A stretch of DNA of 64,000 nucleotides from Nemopilema nomurai (taxonomy: Eukaryota > Cnidaria > Scyphozoa > Rhizostomeae > Rhizostomatidae): contig ML133457.1 in assembly GCA_003864495.1 (NCBI GenBank), forward strand, positions 2,170,001 through 2,234,000, read 5' to 3'. The translations under genes and the position numbers were made by a program. Of this stretch, positions 60,130-64,000 are shown one piece after another (position 1 is the first letter of the stretch; each line of letters starts with the position of its first letter). The notes under the pieces are model-generated. The model had not been told where the DNA came from. It did no database searches and worked only from the letters and a program-made list of their open reading frames with translations.

Positions 60130-63100
60130 CATAAACAGTATTTGTGTAAAACTGACTAGTTTTATTGCTCTAATTTCAAGGGTAATGCAGTGGAAAATAT
60201 GTTTGTAGCAAGCATTCTGTCAGGAACAAAATGTCTGTTTTCTTCGAGACACGACATCTACGTTCCATTAGAAACAACCCAAGCAGCAATGGGTACTTTT
60301 TGAGCCCCATCTTATTTCCCTCTAGGACAAATTTTCCACAATCTTTTAAGCCTAGACTATGATAGAAGAAGCAATGAAGAACCATATTCCACACCGTATA
60401 TAGGGTCAGGGCTCATAGAAGATCTTACAAGACGGTACCTTTGTCTAGAAGAATTACTTTTCAATTATTTGCTATCATAGACAAACGTTTCGGCGAATCG
60501 CGATCAATTAATTTGAAAAGAACTGTTCTTTTCGCTGTTGAAACGGGAACCACGTCCTTCCTATTCAAGGTTTGAAAGTTTTCTTTATCGTTTGGAATTG
60601 TTATGTGGTATTCATCATTTGACTTAAGTCGAGAGAAAAAAGAAGAAACAGCACATTTAATTCTCTTATTATATGTGAAATGTGATATAGGATTGGTTGT
60701 TAGTGCCTTCAGAGGAGTCTTAATAAATGTTGGTGTCGTTGTTAGAGATAGAGTCTCAACTCTCCCAGTGCATGCCCAGGTGTTGCAAGACCTTGAAAGC
60801 AAATGACTTTTTAATCTAATCACTTTGAATAATGGAAGCCGTCAGGTGTTTTACTGCCCGAACAAAAAGGCTTTTCTACTGATTTCTGAATCAACATGGA
60901 AATTAATTAAGGAAGAACAGTCACTTGACCCCTGGTCGATCTCTATTCAATGTCAAAAACTGCTAATCTCTTAACGACGTTTTGTTGGGTGTGGCTGTAT
61001 GGAGAGAGCTTCAGAGAGAAAGAGGGGTGCAAACACAGGCCGCTCTCTGTTCATGACCCATGACTGTGTGACTGAACTTGTGCATGCTCCTGCAACCAAG
61101 ATCAGCAAACTTATCAAATGAAGACCAGATTTTCTTCTCCAGCATTTCTTTATGGCGATCATTTTTAAAGAAACCTTGTAGCAATAGGCCAGAAATGATG
61201 TCTCAGCTAAGTCATAGCACGTCAGCATAACAACCTTTTGCCAACAATCGATTAAAGTTTTGGAGAGTGTGTTTTGATTGTTCAAAGAAGAGCTAAATGA
61301 CCGATCAGTTCTTAATTCAGGGCAATCTACTTATAGCTTAAATTAAATTTTAGTAACGATATCTAGCCTCGACATCTTGAAGAAGCTCGGGATTAGCACT
61401 CGGACATATGACGCAATAGATACACACACTTTCCACTTGTAATTAAAGGCAAACCCAATCAAATTATTAGCAAAGAACAATTAAATATCCTTAGCCACGA
61501 TGCACAAGCTGGAAATATGCTTACTTCTTTGTTACTCTTATACATATTCTATTGGAGGGGAACAAAAAACTGTGTTAAAACGTCGTTCACTTCCAATTAG
61601 AATAGCGGTCTTATGTATTCTCTCAAAATCTCCACGAGGCCCTCTTGTTCATCCATGTCAACACGAGGGCATATCTGTTCAAGTGCACACCTTTCTATGT
61701 TGTTTTGGCTTTTCAAGGCGTGCTAAATTATATCTCGAAGGTGCACTCGTGTTGGTGAAGGAAAAGAGCAATTGCTGTTCATTGTTCTCGCCTTTGCTGA
61801 CTTAAAATGGGTGGTTGTTTTCATTTCTGGATTGTTCTTCTCTATAATAGCCTCCTGTGGCCACTGGGAGATTCGTGGGAATGTGCAACTAGCTTGCTCA
61901 AGGCGGCAAACCCGTTCCTTGTAGGAATATCCTCATTTTAGCGTACATTGCACGTGCTCAGAATAAAGCCTCTTGGCCTGTTCTTATGCTAGCAGCCTCG
62001 TACCAAGTTAACACAGTTAAACCTTCTTGTTTTTTTATTCAGACAGTGTCTCATTGTCCTTCAAGTCACGATTACGTCATCAATGCCAAACTATAATGAT
62101 GGTACGTATTACTAAACCGTGGTGATTGTCTTTATAACTTTTTCACTTCATCTTCAAACTACCAACAATTTTTAAAGTTATTCTAACGCTTTTGGCCAAC
62201 TTTCATTTAATGGCAAAGTTATAGAGATTGAGAAGATGGCAACAATTTATTCTGAATTATTACTTCACTCCTGAAAATTGTTCATAGTACAGCCATCATC
62301 GTTTTTAAGAGACGTCTACTTAAAAAGACTCTCCTTTGTGTGACCTAATTGAAGCAATTCTTGCACTTCCTAATAAGATCCTAACCCAATAGTGTTTGTT
62401 GGTTTGAGGAATTTTTTGAAATAGCATCAAGCTTTTAAATTTTTATATTTATTGATTTGTTATAAGTTCAAAGAAGCATATATCACGATCTCTTTTTTTA
62501 CATATCCACGTTTTATAAAGAAGAAACGTCCTTGTTTACTGTCAAAAATTGATGAAATAGGGTTGTTTAGTTTCTCGAAGTTGGTGTTTACGCTCATTGA
62601 AAGACTAGGTTTTATACTTCTAGATAATAACGGAGACAGATCTTGAGAGATTTTAGATTTTAAGTTTTGCTTAATATTTTTATCGTATTATCAATAAGCT
62701 GAAACCTTGAAAGTACCAAATTGGAAAACAAATTAGCTTTATATAAATGTAGGGATGTTTTTAGATTGGTTTTCTTTTCATGTAGGGCTATTTTCAAATC
62801 TATGTGTTATTTTTATCTCAGTTTCTTTTGTGGTCAGACATAGTGCCGTGTGCTTTAGTGTTTTGTTGTCATTCCTTAATACCAAATATCCCTTTCTATT
62901 TATTAAAATATCGAAATATTATGAGACGGATTTAGTTTACAATGACTGAGCGTCTAATCATATTAGGATTTGAAACACAGCACCATGACAACAAATCAAA
63001 CTATCTTTTGTTAACCCATGTAGATTGATATGATTGTCAAAACACATAGATAAACATTCTTTTGTTAACATCGAAAATATGCAAAACAAAGTGAATGTTG

Positions 63101-64000
63101 CATTAAAAATGTTACAGCTTGAATACTTTCACTCTTTAAAGGCCCATGTACAATTTTCTGGTAGGTTTTTTCAAGAATTGTTGAAACATATTTATAGATT
63201 TTCGAGCTTAAGCTTATATTTACCATTTTGCCATGATGAGCTCTTTTACCTTTCTATTAGAATGATTTTGAAGAATAAAAGATCTATGATTAACTAAACT
63301 GTCCGATAAAGACAGAATATCTAATATGGTACTAGGGAAAAGAATAAGTTTTTTACACAACAAACGTCAAAGCTACGTTTGATAAGCAGGCCTAAATGGA
63401 TACTGTTAATCATTCATCTGCTCATTTTAATTATCTATATTTAGTTACTAATAAATTTAGACACCGTAATAAAACACCGTATTACGAAATCAAGTATTTT
63501 AAATGTTTCAAATTTTTCTAGTAAAAACATATCGAATTACCTCTTGAGCATTAAGGATTTTCAATTGTAGTCCGAGCATTAGTTTTTAGTTTAACTGAAT
63601 TTTTTACAAACATTATTCAGTTTTTCTTATAATCTATAGAACAAGATTTTTACAAGCTTCAACTAGAAGTCATTCTTCTATATAAAAATTCCCTTAGGCA
63701 AAACTGAATGGCATCTTATAAGTTTACAATGAAATTTGATTCTAGAAACGTTCTTAATGTAAATCTATTTTGGCACTGATGTTTAATGTGGTTTGAAACC
63801 AATAAACCAATAAACCAATAAACTCAGAAATTGATTAGCATTGACGGAAGATTCTCCTACCTTCTTACAGTTCTTACAGAATAAAAATTGTTGAAGTTTA
63901 GACACTGTATGGAAATTTCATGTGTCACCATAAGATGCCAGGTTTTATTTTTCCAACATGAGACATCATTCACAGTTTTGTGGAATAGGTATTTTGTGTC
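60130..64000. other. Gene-poor right end
   Basis: No recognised gene. A minus-strand frame at 60461-60823 (including NDEYHITIPNDKENFQTLNR) looks mildly protein-like but has no known motif. From about 62.4 kb the sequence becomes very AT-rich, with a 9-bp aaaccaata triple repeat at 63796-63822. Confidence 0.4.
63796..63822. repeat. 9-bp tandem repeat, three copies
   Basis: The unit aaaccaata is repeated three times in a row; a minor simple repeat. Confidence 0.9.

Noticed and set aside
1..64000. tRNA or rRNA genes
   Set aside because: A scan for B-box (GGTTCGA-type) sequences with acceptor-stem partners and for rRNA-like conserved blocks gave no credible candidate; this was by eye and not exhaustive.

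Overview
The window looks like AT-rich metazoan nuclear DNA. Genes are split by introns with GT/AG splice signals, spacers are long, and there are many miniature inverted-repeat elements, microsatellites and a decayed LINE. A cnidarian, probably an anthozoan, is the best guess. The left-end gene belongs to the fibrinogen-like secreted family that includes coral 'uncharacterized skeletal organic matrix protein 5', a family I know mainly from cnidarians. This is recognition from memory, not a search result. Layout: (1) 67-1567, plus strand: the last exon of a fibrinogen-like secreted protein gene, followed by a truncated tandem copy. (2) 1568-9023: no recognised gene. It holds a 19-bp satellite, one hAT-like and two PIF/Harbinger-like miniature transposons with intact target-site duplications, and a pogo-like relic. 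(3) 9024-18159, minus strand: a complete nine-exon gene for a very divergent ammonium-transporter (AMT) family protein. The exons were assembled by hand; all junction phases agree and they sum to 1377 coding bases, or 458 residues. It keeps the twin histidines but has lost the GWFGFN-type motif carrying one of the pore-gate phenylalanines. (4) About 20.35-20.83 kb, minus strand: a non-LTR retrotransposon reverse-transcriptase fragment with a damaged catalytic motif. (5) 25707-32803, minus strand: a Zic-family transcription factor with five C2H2 fingers in two coding exons. A 5.9-kb intron lies exactly between fingers 3 and 4. A possible TATA box lies at 33632-33637. (6) 33-64 kb: about 30 kb without a recognisable gene. 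This would suit a developmental regulator's control landscape, but that is inference. It contains a hairpin with two perfect TGACGTCA (CRE) sites near 44.0 kb, several tandem repeats and two TATAAAAG boxes. One of those boxes is followed by an unrecognised 173-residue ORF whose first ATG has a strong start context. The recognised genes do not form a pathway: they are a secreted or matrix lectin-like protein, a membrane transporter-like protein and a developmental transcription factor. No RNA gene, CRISPR array or bacterial-type operon was seen.
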